Assembly: GCA_014529385.2 (NCBI GenBank)
Contig: CM043944.1
Coordinates: 76,651,884-76,715,883 of the forward strand
From: Adiantum capillus-veneris
Lineage: Eukaryota > Streptophyta > Polypodiopsida > Polypodiales > Pteridaceae
Reading direction: 5' to 3'
Length of the DNA: 64,000 nucleotides
The first letter of the stretch is position 1, and each line of letters starts with the position of its first letter. The notes below the pieces were generated by a model. That model was not told the origin of the DNA and searched no databases. It was given only the letters and a program-made list of their open reading frames with translations. Positions 10,446 through 20,704 of this stretch are shown piece after piece. The translations under genes were made by a program, and so were the position numbers.

Positions 10446-10561
10446 GGATTATGAAAATCCAAGAAGCTATGATGAAGCTGTATGAATAACCAGAGCAAAG
10501 AGTCAAAAGATGAATAAGAAAATGGAGGTGGAATTGCTGCAGTCTACAATTACAATGGCCA
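10326..10561 (+). repeat. 118-bp tandem duplication (two units)
   Basis: Two adjacent copies start GTGGATTATGAAAA at 10326 and 10444 and differ at about two positions. A third partial start, GTGGA, follows at 10562. The duplication lies in the dead gag remnant and post-dates most of its decay. Confidence 0.93.
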
Positions 10562-11043
10562 GTGGATAAAATAAACGAGAACAAGGGTTAGAATATAGGC
10601 ATGTGCTTATGGATCTATCTCAACATGAGGCCAAGGTTAAAGCGGTCCAAAGGAGAGATGGTGCGTCAAAGTTCAAGGCTAGCTAATGGATCTTAGGGTT
10701 AGCTTTGTTAAATATCTCAAAAGGTTAGTGTTAATAGTTCTTAGACCCTAGGCAAGTTAGGGTTGTGCTTGAGGTGAGAACATAGCCCAAGCTTGAGGTG
10801 CATGTCGTGCTTGGTGACTAAGGTGCTTGACTAGGTTCTTCAGGTGCTTTATGTCTAAGGTGCTTAAGTTGCTCCATGATAAGCTGCTTGAGGGTCTTAA
10901 GGTGTTCCCAAATGCAACCACAATTACTACTCATGCGGGGGGGGGGGGGGGGGGGGTAATTTTAGGGGCAAGAGAGAGAACACACACACCCTCACACAAG
11001 GCAAGTCACGCATGTCAAGTTCCTCTCCATGTTTCCTCAGAAG
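10562..11043. other. Non-coding, with a 20-bp G homopolymer
   Basis: No gene is recognised. A pure run of G lies at 10937-10956, followed by A/C-rich sequence. Phrases built on AGGTGCTT recur at 10800-10870 as weak short repeats. Confidence 0.6.
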
Positions 11044-11802
11044 TGTTAGGAAATATGACGTAGCTAAATAGATATTTGAGTAAATTACTTAATGGAGAGA
11101 GATAGATTTCACACACAAGAGATTATAGAGTAGAGAGAGAGAGAGAGAGAGTACACACGATATCCGTGGTTCACCCAATGTGGGCTACGTCCACGGGAAA
11201 GCAATCACTCAATGGCTTTAGTACTTCAAAACAAGAAGTAGTTTACAAAGGGATTATACCCTTAATGGAGCTCCCGCCTTGCTTCACTCTCACCACCTCA
11301 CACTCACCTTGTTGCATCAACTTCACACTATGAAATGTGTGTAGAAATGGCCTCCTTTTATAGGCCAAAAGGACTGCTCTCTCTCATGAGAGGCAGCCAT
11401 GTGTAGCCACCCTTGTGTAGATAAGTCCAAATCGGACCCTTCAATCCGCCCATGTGTGGCGGCCGCCTTTGAGAAGACAAGTCTGCTTTTGAATCCGGCC
11501 ACCGGCCATTGAATTTGGCCACCAGCCACCGGCCATTGACTACCGGCCACCGGCCAACCAACCTGTTGTGTTTCGACCACTTTCCGGCCGTCGTCCGGCC
11601 ATAATATTCCGGTGAAAAGGAATATTCCGACGAAGGAAAAAAGAAGGTCCCCTAAAGTTGCCCCTGATTTTTGGCCGTGAAATTTTTGGTTTCCGACGAG
11701 TGATTTTCCTTCACACGCGATGTCTCCTCCTCATGGGGACCTTACAAATGTGCGCTTTTACCACAGAAAATTACAAGGGTAAATCAGGCTCCATACTTAA
11801 CA
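11044..11802 (-). repeat. 3' LTR of minus-strand Copia A
   Basis: A 759-bp LTR with TG/CA ends, homologous to 841-1648. It is shorter mainly through fewer (CT)n and GGCCGG-type units. On the minus strand a TATAAAA box lies at about 11362-11356. Confidence 0.95.
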
Positions 11803-11813
11803 ATCTCCCACTT
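11803..11813 (-). promoter_or_regulatory. Polypurine tract of minus-strand Copia A
   Basis: Read on the minus strand, AAGTGGGAGAT abuts the LTR start. It is identical to the tract at 830-840. Confidence 0.85.
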
Positions 11814-11862
11814 GGAGACTGATATCCAAACAAAACCAGTGACTACTTTCCATGCTGGATTC

Positions 11863-14800
11863 TTATCCTTGAATGCCGATTGAAGATGAGCAAAAGCTCA
11901 ACTTCTCCTTGTTGACCACCTTTGTAAACATGTCTGCAGGATTTTCACTTGTATGCACCTTTCCTAGCTTTAGTTGTCCCTCTTCCAAAAGAGTGCGTAT
12001 GAAGTGATATCTCACCTCAATGTGCTTTGTCCTTGAATGAAAGGCTGAGTTCTTTTCAAGATGAACAGCGCTTTGGCTATCACTGTACAAGACACAATTG
12101 TCTTATTTGAATACAAGCTCTTCTAAGAATCTGTGAAGCCAGATAATTTATTTGCTTGCCTCCATCATTGCTACATACTCTGCTTCCGTGGTAGAAAGTG
12201 AGACCACTTTCTGCAGCTTTGAAGCCCAGCTTACTGTTGTGCCTCCAACCGTGAACACATAGCCAGTAGTGCTCCTTCGAGTATCTTTGTCATCTGCCAT
12301 ATCTGCATCAGCATACCCTTCTAGAAAAATCTCAGTTCCTCCAAAATACAAAGCATTTGTTGTTGTCCCTTTTAGATACCTAAGTATCCACTTCACAGCT
12401 TGCCAATGCTCTTTACCTGGGTTGTCCATGAACCTAATCACAACTCCCACTGCATGTGCAATGTCTGGCCTTGTCCAACTGGCCTTGTCCAAACCATAAC
12501 ATACACTAGAGAACCTACCGCTACAGCATATGGAACTTTAGACATATAGGCTATCTCATCTTGTGTCTTTGGACACATATCCTTCGTTAGTTTAAAGTGA
12601 CCAGCCAAAGGTGTAGAAACTGGTTTTGCATTTTGCATTGCAAACCTTTCTAGTACCTTCTTGATGTAATCCTCTTCAGATATCTTTATTGTCTTCTTCG
12701 TCCTGTCCCTTGATATTTTCATACCAAGTATCCTCTTTCCAGCACCTAAATCTTTCATTGAAAAAGATTTAGACAGCTCCTCTTTTAGGTCTTTGATGTC
12801 CTGCATGTTAACACTTGCAATCAACATGTCATCAACATACAACATTAGGATGATGAATTTCCCATTTCCCAAATTCTTTGTGTAGACGCAGTGATCCGAG
12901 TTGCATCTTGTGAATCCATGATCCAACATCCATCGATCAAACTTCAAGTACCATTGTCTTGATGCTTGCTTTAAACCATACAAGCTCTTAATCTGCAAAC
13001 CATTTTCCCCTTACCTTTTACTTCATACCCCTTTGGTTGAAGCATGTAGATTTCCTCCTCTAAGTCACCGTGAGGGAATGCCGTATTTACATCCATTTGC
13101 TCGAGATTTTGATCATGAGTAGCCACAAGGCTTAAGACAAGCCTAATTGAGTTCGTTTTTACAACAAGAGAAAATATTTCATTGAATTCAATACCTTTCT
13201 TTTGAGAAAAACCTTTTACCACAAGCCTAGACTTGTACCTTTTCTTCCCACCTTCTTCTTCCTTCACCTTGTACACCCATGTCTTTTGAAGTGCCCGCTT
13301 ACCTTTAGGCAACTCAACCAACTCCCATGTTTGGTTGCGATGTAGTGAGTCCATCTCCAATTGCATGTTCTTCGTCCATTCTTCTTTGGATTCATGTTGC
13401 ATAGCTTCTTCGAATGATTCCGCTCTCCAGAATCCGAGATCAAGAGATGGTTGAAGGAAGGCACAAACCTTTCTAGAGGTCTACTTACTCTTGTAGATCT
13501 TTGGGGAATAGGTTGAGGCTCCTCATTTGGTTGACGTTGTTGCACATTGTCATCGTTTGCAGTCCTTGAGTCTTCACCATCCTCAAGCTCCATGTACTCA
13601 TCACCTGTTGCTTTTGTTTGTTTTATTTTTAAGTAATCTTTGTACATATTTTGTTTGTTAAAAATTACACCCCTACTCCTTAAGATTTTACCATCTTCAG
13701 GATTCCATAGGCGATACCCAAATTCACCTTCTTCATAGCCAATGAAGAAACACTTTTTGGACTTTGCATCTAGCTTTGATCTTAGGCTTCTATCTATGTG
13801 CATGAAAGCCTCACACCCAAACACTTTACGAAATGCATAATTCACCGGTTTACCTGTCCATGCCTCTTCTGGAACTCCCCCATCCAATGCCGTTGAGGGT
13901 GACCGATTGATTAAGTACACAGACGTACTTACAAGTTCCGCCCAAAGCTCAAGCGATAGGCCTGCATGTAGCCACATGCTTCGTGCTCGCTCCATGATTG
14001 TCCTGTTCATCCTTTCCAAAATACCATTTTGTTCTGGTGTCCTTGGGATTGTCCTTTGCCTCCGAATGCCATTTCTAGCACAAAAGCTTTCAAAAGCTTG
14101 GCTGCAATATTCACCTCCATTGTCGGATCTGAGGCATTTAACCTTGGTACCTGTTTCATTCTCCACAAAGGCTTTCCACCTTTGAAATATGGAAAATACA
14201 TCAGATTTATTCTTCATGACATAAACCCATGTTTTTCTAGTTGCATCGTCTATGAATGTTACATAGTACAATGAGCCACCAAGTGATGGTGTACTTGCAG
14301 GACCCCAAACATCAGAATGAACCAACTCAAGTTTTTTATTTTTTCTTTCATTTCCTGATTTTTGAAATTTTACCCTCTTTTGTTTACCATAAACACAATC
14401 TTCACAGAACTCTAAATCCACTTCTTTCAAACCTGGTAGAAGCTTCTTTGATTGAAGGATTTGCATTCCTTTGGCAATCATATGCCCAAGCCGATAGTGC
14501 CACACCACACTATCAACTTCTGTAGGTGTTGCACAAGCTGAAGGTTGCGTGCTAACAGTACACAAGTAAAGTGTACCGACCTTTTCTCCCTTGGCAACCA
14601 CCAAAGATCCCTTTGAGATCTTCCACCGTTTGTTTCCGAATGCAATGTTGTGACCTTCATTGTCGAATTGTCCTGTAGAGATCAAATTTTTTCGAAGAGA
14701 AGGAATATGCCTGACATCTTTAAGCTTCCATTCATTTCCATTAGCAGTTTCAACAGAAACTGTACCTTTGCCAACAATCTCACAAGCTTCATCATCTCCC

Positions 14801-14904
14801 AAGTATACATACCCAAAATTACCTTTATTGTAGTCTTGGAAATGTTGCTTGTGTGGTGTCGCATGGAATGAAGCCCCGGAATCTACTATCCAGGAATTAG
14901 ACAC
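11863..14904 (-). pseudogene. Copia A pol (pro-IN-RT-RNase H), broken
   Basis: The minus-strand order is protease (IVDSGASFHAT at about 14885), pre-integrase (VWHYRLGH and the FCEDCVYGKQK zinc region), and integrase core (LVHSDVWGP, LRSDNGGEY and EQNGILERMN give D, D and E). Reverse transcriptase follows (DVNTAFPHGDLEEEIYM, then YVDDMLIAS at about 12830), then RNase H (GYADADMADDK, TEAEYVAMMEAS, YSDSQSAVHLEKN). Protease and integrase form one frame from 14904 to about 13420. Breaks occur near 13420, at 12971-12998, at the 14-bp tandem duplication 12465-12492, and near 12100-12150. The closest relative is the 1-780 segment. Confidence 0.93.
12465..12492 (-). repeat. 14-bp tandem duplication that breaks the RT frame
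   Basis: CTGGCCTTGTCCAA occurs twice in a row (12465-12478 and 12479-12492). The intact sister copy has it once, in the WTRPDIAHAVG region at about 165-195. The duplication shifts the frame. Confidence 0.95.
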
Positions 14905-14909
14905 ATTGT

Positions 14910-15741
14910 CTAATGAGCATCTTGCTCTACTTTACCTGCCACATTGGCCTCCGATGTTGGGTTGTTGTCTTGAGACTCTGTCTCCTTCTTCTTCTTGGAC
15001 CAGCAATCCTTCTTGACGTGTCCCTTCTTGCCGCAGTTCCAACATTCAAGAACTGACTTTGTGCGTGACTTGCTCCGCCTTGAGCGATCACGACCCTTTT
15101 GGTTTTTGAACCTCTCCTTAGGCCTTCCTTTTGTTTCCACTGACAATGCAGTACTTGATGATTCTCCTGTGCTTCTCCTTTGTATTTCCTCACTTAGGAG
15201 AACACCCACAACATCATCAAACTTAAGAGTATTTGTGCCAGAAATAGAATTACTTACAGCCATCACAAGGCTATCCCAACTATCCGGTAGAGATGATAGT
15301 ATAAGGAGAGCTCGCACTTCATGATCGACATTGATTTTCACCGATCGAAGTTGACTTATGTTTGTGTTAAAGTCATTTAGGTGTTCTGCAACTGAACCAT
15401 TCTCTGCCATCTTTAGATTGAACGAGCACTTCATAAGAAATACCTTATTGGATGCCGATGGTTTCTCTTAGAAGTCGTCAAGTGACTTCATCAAGTCTCT
15501 GTGGTCTTCATCTCCGAAACATTGAAGGCCACCGTTGACGCCAAGCTTAACCGGATTGTTTCCAGTGCCTTTCAATCTAGGACAATCCATGCTTCATCTG
15601 CCATGTTGCGGCCTTCTTTGCAAGACTGCCTAGTGGCAAATAGAGGTCCTTCTAGTAGAGATAGTCTTCAATCTGCATCTTCCAATGTTGGTAGTTTTTG
15701 ATGTTGAACTTCTCAATCTTGAGCTTCCCTTCCTCCACCAT
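14910..15741 (-). pseudogene. Copia A gag, broken
   Basis: On the minus strand the gag begins at ATG 15741 with MVEEGKLKIEKFNIKNYQHW, the usual Copia gag N-terminus. Stops and frameshifts follow between about 15660 and 15440. The C-terminal 174 codons (15434-14910) are open. They include the capsid segment (RALLILSSLPDSWDSLVMAV) and the knuckle CWNCGKKGHVKKDC (C-X2-C-X4-H-X4-C). Gag ends in a different frame from the protease, just before it, so the polyprotein is interrupted there as well. The first broken codon (DYLY then TAG) fits a C-to-T change. Confidence 0.88.
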
Positions 15742-15800
15742 AACTCCCACTCAATTTAAGGAATCCTTTCCTTGAGATAATTTAGCTACGAGCAAACCTT

Positions 15801-15812
15801 GCTCTGATACCA
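15801..15812 (-). promoter_or_regulatory. Primer binding site of minus-strand Copia A
   Basis: On the minus strand this reads TGGTATCAGAGC, the tRNA-iMet site. It lies two bases from the end of the 5' LTR. Confidence 0.92.
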
Positions 15813-15814
15813 GT

Positions 15815-15981
15815 TTTTAGGAAATATGACGTAGCTAAATAGATATTTGAGTAGATTACTTAATGGAGAGAGATAGATTTCACACACACAAGATATTATA
15901 GAGTAGAGAGAGAGAGAGAGAGAGTACGCATGATATACATGGTTCACCCAATGTGGGCTACGTCCACGGGAAAGCAGCCAC
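15815..15981 (-). repeat. Truncated 5' LTR (R-U5 only) of Copia A
   Basis: This aligns with the first 165 bp or so of 11044-11802 and then stops at 15981 (after GAAAGCAGCCAC). The U3 and TATA box are gone, so this copy has no promoter of its own. One end base is changed (TTTTAGG instead of TGTTAGG). Confidence 0.9.
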
Positions 15982-16088
15982 ATGCACCCCATTTTCCTAG
16001 TCACCAAAGTGGGACACTCACCTCAAATAGAAATATTGCTAAATCCTCCCCTCCTTCCCTATATAAGGAGGCCATGAGAGCTCACTTA

Positions 16089-16136
<48 letters not shown>

Positions 16137-16849
16137 TCTATACACACTCTTGTGCTACATGCTTGTAGCATGAACCCTAATCACATAATCACAACACCAT
16201 CATCATCACCATCACCATGCACAAAAGATGAGCACCACACCTCCACACCACTTGTAATTAAGGGTTGAAGGCACAATTTCAAGAAGAAGAAGGGTGGACA
16301 CCCTCATGATATTCCTCGCCATCAACTCCCATCTCTCCATTATGCCTCCTACGATCTTGTCCCCTTCTCATTTTCCTGCCATACGCTACCTATTGTATTC
16401 ATCTTTTGCAAGCAATCAACACACTCCATCTTGGTGCCATACTTTGTGTCACTTTGGATACATCTCATTGTGAGTATGGTATATGCTTATTCCTTGCCTT
16501 TTTTTTCTGCTTATGTAAAGGTGTGCGGATTCGCCACCATACACACACACACTCTCTCTCCCTCTCATATTCCTATCATCTTACTACTTTCATCTTGAGG
16601 TGTGCGGATTCGCCACCTCTTGTATGATAAGTGAGCATACTCGCAAGTTTCCCCTACCTCATTATCTTCCTTACTAACATGCACGAGTAGCAAGCCCACT
16701 CACTCATTCATCACTCCTCTCACCTTATTCTCCGACCACCCCATTCCACATTTGGGCGTGGATCTTGAAATTGTTTTCCATGGCATGCTTCATTGTGTAT
16801 ATGTATGCGTCCTAGCCGCATATCTTGCTAGGTGGTGCCCCTATTGTGT
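15982..16849 (+). other. LTR-like or leader sequence upstream of a gag-protease remnant
   Basis: No coding region is seen. A TATA-like TATATAA at 16060-16066 is followed about 30 bp on by a (CA)n run (16091-16130). The phrase GGTGTGCGGATTCGCCACC occurs twice (about 16520 and 16599). This could be the promoter half of an LTR or the leader of the gag-protease remnant that follows. No end with TG/CA and partner is visible. Confidence 0.45.
16091..16130 (+). repeat. (CA)n microsatellite
   Basis: About 20 CA units, downstream of a TATA-like motif. Confidence 0.95.
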
Positions 16850-18281
16850 ATCTATATCTAGTGCCACTAGTCTAGAGGAACAACAACACATGATCTGCAA
16901 TGTCATCCATAGGATTATCCAATCCGAGAGGCAAAATCGAGGAATAAACATACCTTCGACAGGTCCTATGTGATTTTTAGACACGGGAAAAGGGAAACAA
17001 CCCACTCTATCACAAATGGAGACTCCCCTAGTGAGTCCCATCGATCCCCCATATGTTGTTTCGCCAAGGGTCTCAATGCAATCTGAGCCCACAAGTGATA
17101 GCTTTACTTTTCCAAGTCTATCTCATCTTTCCCTGGATGACACCACGGATACCATGCCTACCCCAATGATGGGCATGCCAAGAAACACGCCATGGACCTC
17201 GTTTGTATCCAAGAAGGGAGCAGCAATGGTGCTCAGTATGCTATGGACCACATAGTACCAGTGAATGCCTTACTTTTAGAGTAAAATTCAATGGGAACTG
17301 CAATGCATGTGGAAGGTATGGTCATCAAGCTAAGGATTGCATAGTATTTAAGCGCGCGATGGCCAATAGACCAACCTTAGCATGGACAGACACACCTCAA
17401 GTGCCTACATTGATGCCGGCCCCACCTCTTGAACAAATAGCACAACACATGGTCCCTATGGCCCAAAATGTTGTTCAAACAACACCCTTACCACCTCCAG
17501 TGCTAGGACCGCAACCACCACATCCGAGAATCACTTCTGTGAATCAAGTGGGTTGTGAGTCATCTATTTCTTGTTTGGAAGGCTATGAGGAAGATATAGA
17601 TCCTAATATCGCCTATGGGATGAATGTGCTTGAAGAAAGTCCACAATACTACATTGAGGACTATTGGGGACAAGTCAAACCTGTATATCAAGTAGCTGCT
17701 CTTGCGGCAAGAGGCCAAAATATCAATTACACTGCTAAGAGACCACCTCTTCAATGCTATGAGTGTGGAGGTCCACATCGTGTAGCCGAGTGTCCTATTA
17801 GGCTACAAAAGAACGCCACATTAATGCAAACCAATCAAGCAAGCACGTCTACAATGCCGATACTCATGTGTAATCGATGTGGCATAGATCATTTGATTTC
17901 TCAATGTCCAAATAATCCAAATGCACCGAAGATCACGCCATTAAACTTGATTGAAGTTACCGAGGAGCCATCACCAAGTACACTCGTGGTACCAGTAAAC
18001 GTACTCACACAATCGATGCTCCAAAAACAAAATTATATTCTTGAGGAAAGAGACACGGCATCAATTGCCGAATCTCAGAAAAAGAAGAAAACACGAAGAA
18101 AGAGATCGCAAAAAGCAGCAAAGTCAGACCCCAGTTCAAAGAACAACATAGGGACAGGTGATGACCCCGTATATATGAACGACGCTGAAGAAGATTCAGA
18201 TTCAGGTGAAACCATGGAGACCAAAACGACCACTAACATAGAAACCAACAAGGAAGATCTTCATGAGCCACAATGGCCAGG
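16850..18281 (+). pseudogene. gag-protease element remnant, left part (host of the nested insertion)
   Basis: The translation follows the 1649-residue protein of 20705-25654. First comes the segment EEQQHMICNVIHRIIQSE at about 16870-16975, interrupted by a stop. Next is the METPL/QSEP segment at 17016-17110. Then the capsid domain is missing, and similarity resumes at MYPRREQQWCS in another frame (17203). Three zinc knuckles are readable: CNACGRYGHQAKDC, CYECGGPHRVAEC and CNRCGIDHLISQC. The segment ends at the target duplication CCAGG (18277-18281), and the same reading continues at 27159. It is therefore a deleted, frameshifted relative in the opposite orientation to the inserted element. 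Confidence 0.9.
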
Positions 18282-18531
18282 TGTGCACTCCTTGCCTCAC
18301 TGTCGAAGCAAGGGACTTGCCAATACACCGTATGCGAGCCACAAACGGCTCCAAGCACACAACAAGCCTAAACTAGCAAGCTCAAGAGAACAAAGGGTGT
18401 GTCACTCACCGCTCTACGCTCGCCTTCGTGGTGGATTCCTCGCCGCAATGAAGAAGAAGCTGCAGTCGTGCCGCGCTCAACCGCTTCGCCATTGTCGTGC
18501 CTTCGTAATGCTCGATCGCACACACACTCTC

Positions 18532-18566
<35 letters not shown>

Positions 18567-18853
18567 AGGAGGTGAAGAAGAAGAAGATGGAGATGGAGCA
18601 AGAGCACTCTTCAATTGCACAAATGAGAGAATGAGTAAAAATTAGGTTTAGTTGGCTTTTATAGGAGCTCACCCCATTCACACTTGGGCGCCCATGCTTA
18701 GCCAACTAACCCCTTGAATGTCCAAGTTAAAGTGCGCCTCTCATCGGCGATCACTCTTACCCTTTTCCTATTGGTCCGACAAGCCCGGTACCTGACTCTA
18801 AATAATACAACGTTTATAGATCATAGGGTGTCCTTGTGCCGTGAGGGTTAACA
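18282..18853 (-). repeat. 3' LTR of the gag-protease element
   Basis: 572 bp with TG/CA ends (TGTGCACTCC to GGTTAACA on the plus strand). It matches 26550-27153. The last 300 bp or so look identical, and differences cluster near 18286-18500 and in the microsatellite. Confidence 0.96.
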
Positions 18854-18866
18854 TGCCCCCCTTCCT
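18854..18866 (-). promoter_or_regulatory. Polypurine tract of the gag-protease element
   Basis: On the minus strand AGGAAGGGGGGCA abuts the TGTTAAC start of the 3' LTR. Confidence 0.88.
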
Positions 18867-20704
18867 GATGTAGATTCCGTTCTCGGAAGCTATTGAGTTG
18901 AAGCTGGTTCGTCGAGGTGAAAGAGCATTTGAGATGAATGTCCTTAGCCTTCTTCAGTCACTGCAAAATCAAACAACATTGGCACAGTAATTGCATTCTC
19001 TTAAAAAGCATATGCAGTTTTAGGTAGACACATTGATTGGTCAAAGAATTTCAAACAATTTGATAGCAATGAACATTAAATTGCAATGTAATCAAATGCA
19101 TAAACAGATGTAAAGGTAAAAAATTAAACAAGTCTGGGGTCGCTAATTTGACGGTCGAAAGGCACTAGAGATCGAATAGTAATACCATGGGTAAGCTTCT
19201 TAATTTTCAGTGGTCAATTAAGTTGTTTAATCGCGAGAGCCAAGTATTCATGTTCGAGGGCTGACTAGAGGCTATATCTAGAAAACCTTGTAGTTAAGCT
19301 ACCATAAAAGGAATTTCTCATGAAATCATCGCCTGACTGATTACTTTTTCTTTGACCCCCCAAAGTCTTTTCACATTGATTCAATTATGATGTGTGTGCT
19401 TATTTTGTATGCCTTGGGTTTTTTGCTTTTCAAGGAAAAGCGCCCACACTGGGAACCTCTAGGGCTCTAGTACCATAGGCGATACATGTGAGTGAAGTAC
19501 CAATTTAAGCCAGGATTTCTCTTCCAGCGTAAGATTTTACATTGTGGCACTTTGATTTTTTGCTTGTTCATTTTCATCATTTTAATTTTGTAACTTTGGG
19601 GGGTCATATAACACTGTTACCTTCCCCAGGCTCATCACATTAGTAAACTCCCTTTATAATACTTAAACTAAAGGTCAATAGGGTTAAGCCCACTAGAAAG
19701 CCCTAGTACATTTCATACAATGCTGCCTAAATCTGATTAAGAACCTAAGTAACCATTGTTTATTAGGAAGGCATTCCCCATGGTATTAAGAGAAGATTTC
19801 TAATACCTAGCTTGGTCAAACTAGCTTAGTCGGACTGCTTGATTTTTAAACCTAGACAAGTGATTATGACAAAACATTACATTGAATTAAATGTTTGATA
19901 CTAAGCCAATGCGCTGAATATTATGCTACCAATCACAATCAAAGCAGACAATCATAGATGCAAAAAGATAACGGCAATGCTAATGGACAAGAAACACCTG
20001 TTTGTGTTGATGGTCGTGCTTGATTTGAAGGTTCCATGAAGGTCCAAATCCTACCAATAGCAACACGCTCCTGTACACACTAGGAAACAAAAGGAATACC
20101 TCCAGGAGGCACATCAGTGGGAAAAGAGAACTTTGCTAATCTCTCAACTCTAAAACAGAAACACTCCTATCGTACTAATGTTACCTACCCTCCATCACTC
20201 AAGTGATGAGGATCAAAGGTGTTTTATGGCATAGGTTTCTGTTTCACTGTACCAGATGTGACATGTGTAGGTCTGAGTCAATGTTTTGACTTTTATTGTG
20301 CATACTTGTTTGCTAATTGCTCTTGCTCTTTATTTTTTTGTTTATTTTTTGTGAGTATAAAGCTTTATATGTACATTCCCTAAGATCGGAGATTAAGAGG
20401 TCAGGGAGAAAGGTTGAGAGGGAAACAAGTGAATAATGACTGTCAGCAAACACTCCCCCCTTCCTTGGGTAGATCATACCGTTTGAAATGAGCTTGCCAC
20501 CCTTTGAAACCAATTGTTCCAGTTGGTAATAGGTGAGGATTTTAACCAATAGTTTTCGACCGCCCTATGCGTTTCATCTAGTTGCAAGGGTGGTAAGGTA
20601 CTCTGCCAGGATCGAACTTGAAGTGGTTCATCAAGTGATTCTTGAACACTGGGAGGTGTGGAGTCTTTTGTAGCTTCATGGAGGTCCACTACTATAGATG
20701 GAGG
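18867..20704 (-). other. Long 3' non-coding region of the gag-protease element
   Basis: About 1.8 kb between the stop codon of the big ORF and the polypurine tract, where pol would lie in an autonomous Gypsy element. No RT (DD), RNase H or integrase motif and no ORF above about 80 codons is present. It may be replaced or heavily decayed pol, or filler needed for genome size or packaging. Confidence 0.75.

Larger units (their letters stand above)
11044..15981 (-). mobile_element. Copia family A, minus-strand copy with truncated 5' LTR
   Basis: Read on the minus strand: partial 5' LTR (15981-15815), tRNA-iMet primer site, gag, pro-IN-RT-RH, polypurine tract, and a full 759-bp 3' LTR (11802-11044). 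The 5' LTR loses its U3 and promoter at 15981, where unrelated sequence begins, so no target duplication can be found. Coding parts match the copy at 1-1648 but carry frameshifts and stops. Confidence 0.95.
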
